Shown one piece after another: positions 63,605 through 64,000 of a stretch of DNA of 64,000 nucleotides (positions are counted from its first letter, which is position 1; each line of letters opens with the position of its first letter). The DNA is taken from positions 1-64,000 of the IMG/VR virus record IMGVR_UViG_3300027675_000005; one strand, written 5' to 3'. The position numbers were made by a program, and so were the translations under genes. The notes beneath the pieces were generated by a model. It searched no databases, had not been told where the DNA came from, and saw nothing but the letters and a program-made list of their open reading frames with translations. This DNA is from a virus.

Positions 63605-64000
63605 ATCTCTACTATATCGACTCCGGAGAGACTCGGTTCTATTCTAAAATAGCGGACGCGCAAAACGCCGCTCAAGAAGAAGCAGACAAAACACGCCGAC
63701 AAGTATTAGTGACTCGGATGTTTATTGCAACCGATCGCGACAACGTTGCTCGTCTAGCAAACAAAGAAAATGGATTTAGTAAATTCGTTGGGCGGGTCTG
63801 CGTAGTGGAGCCCAGGAAACGCCCGAAGTTAAAACTGAGAAAAGTTGCGGCAGCACTAGCTTTCTTCGCACTGCTATCGCCGAACCTTGCCGACGCTGCC
63901 AGCTGCACTACGCGGAAGAGCGGTTCGGTAATTATCACCACCTGTGATAGTAAAAATTCCTATTCACAATGTCGCAGCTACAAATCAGGGAGCGTCGTTA
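63601..64000 (+). CDS. Two-part protein with internal signal-like helix (partial, runs off the right edge)
   Basis: From ATG 63601, overlapping the previous stop. Residues 1-~75 form a soluble alpha/beta domain (NLYYIDSGETRFYSKIADAQ). Residues ~80-98 (KVAAALAFFALLSPNLADAA) look like a signal peptide, then CTTRKSGSVIITTC and CRSYKSGSVV as in small secreted phage proteins. The frame is open to 64000. A fusion of two genes or an internal start is possible. Confidence 0.6.
   Translation, partial: MNLYYIDSGETRFYSKIADAQNAAQEEADKTRRQVLVTRMFIATDRDNVARLANKENGFSKFVGRVCVVEPRKRPKLKLRKVAAALAFFALLSPNLADAASCTTRKSGSVIITTCDSKNSYSQCRSYKSGSVV

Overview
The window is most of a tailed-phage genome: a contractile-tailed (myovirus) phage with an HK97-type head, a Mu-like tail and baseplate module, and a DNA-modification pathway based on 7-deazaguanine. 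No host gene, integrase or lysogeny repressor was recognised. The host cannot be named from the sequence. The mixed base composition and TTGCAT/TATAMT promoters fit a proteobacterium, possibly an alphaproteobacterium, but this is inference.

Layout. From 1 to about 30,077 all genes lie on the minus strand and form one tightly packed late block, with many ATGA or TAATG overlaps. Read in transcription order (right to left) it runs: candidate small terminase, two small membrane or secreted proteins, large terminase, portal, prohead protease, major capsid protein, several small head proteins, head-tail connectors, Mu gp37/gp38-like proteins, tail sheath and tube, tail-assembly chaperone with a programmed -1 frameshift, tape measure, then the baseplate set in Mu order (gp43, gp44, gp45, gp46, gp47 and gp48-like). 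Fibre proteins follow, including an S74 self-cleaving fibre and a collagen-like fibre, with a GH19 endolysin and a small membrane protein among them. From about 31,256 to the right edge all genes are on the plus strand. 30,078-31,255 is the divergent intergenic zone, and 32,191-33,602 is a 1.4 kb region without convincing genes that carries an iteron-like repeat array and an AT-rich tract (candidate replication origin).

The plus-strand half begins with about 20 small accessory genes (33.6-40.5 kb). Then come replication and recombination genes: primase-polymerase/DUF3987 helicase fusion, Sak4-like ATPase, DUF669 SSB-like protein, Cas4-like nuclease, SF2 helicase, and a pyrimidine-dimer glycosylase-like protein. 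The 52.2-57.6 kb cluster encodes queE, gat-queC, queD, a MazG-like hydrolase, a nucleoside deoxyribosyltransferase-like protein, folE and dpdA. Together these make preQ0 from GTP, probably convert it to an amidine or amide form, and place it in phage DNA. A sliding-clamp-like protein, a family B-like DNA polymerase with proofreading, a PD-(D/E)XK nuclease and a tail of small genes (RHH and HTH-like) complete the window.

Beyond the genes, the window shows (i) a pair of two-hairpin RNA elements with compensatory base changes in a conserved frame (34.87 and 35.95 kb), (ii) two six-copy arrays of ACTCGRCC with matching spacing (32.9 and 37.7 kb), (iii) a recurrent phage promoter with a TTGCAT -35 and a TGTGC-TATAMT -10, often followed by an AACGGAG ribosome-binding site, and (iv) unusual cysteine enrichment in the virion proteins.
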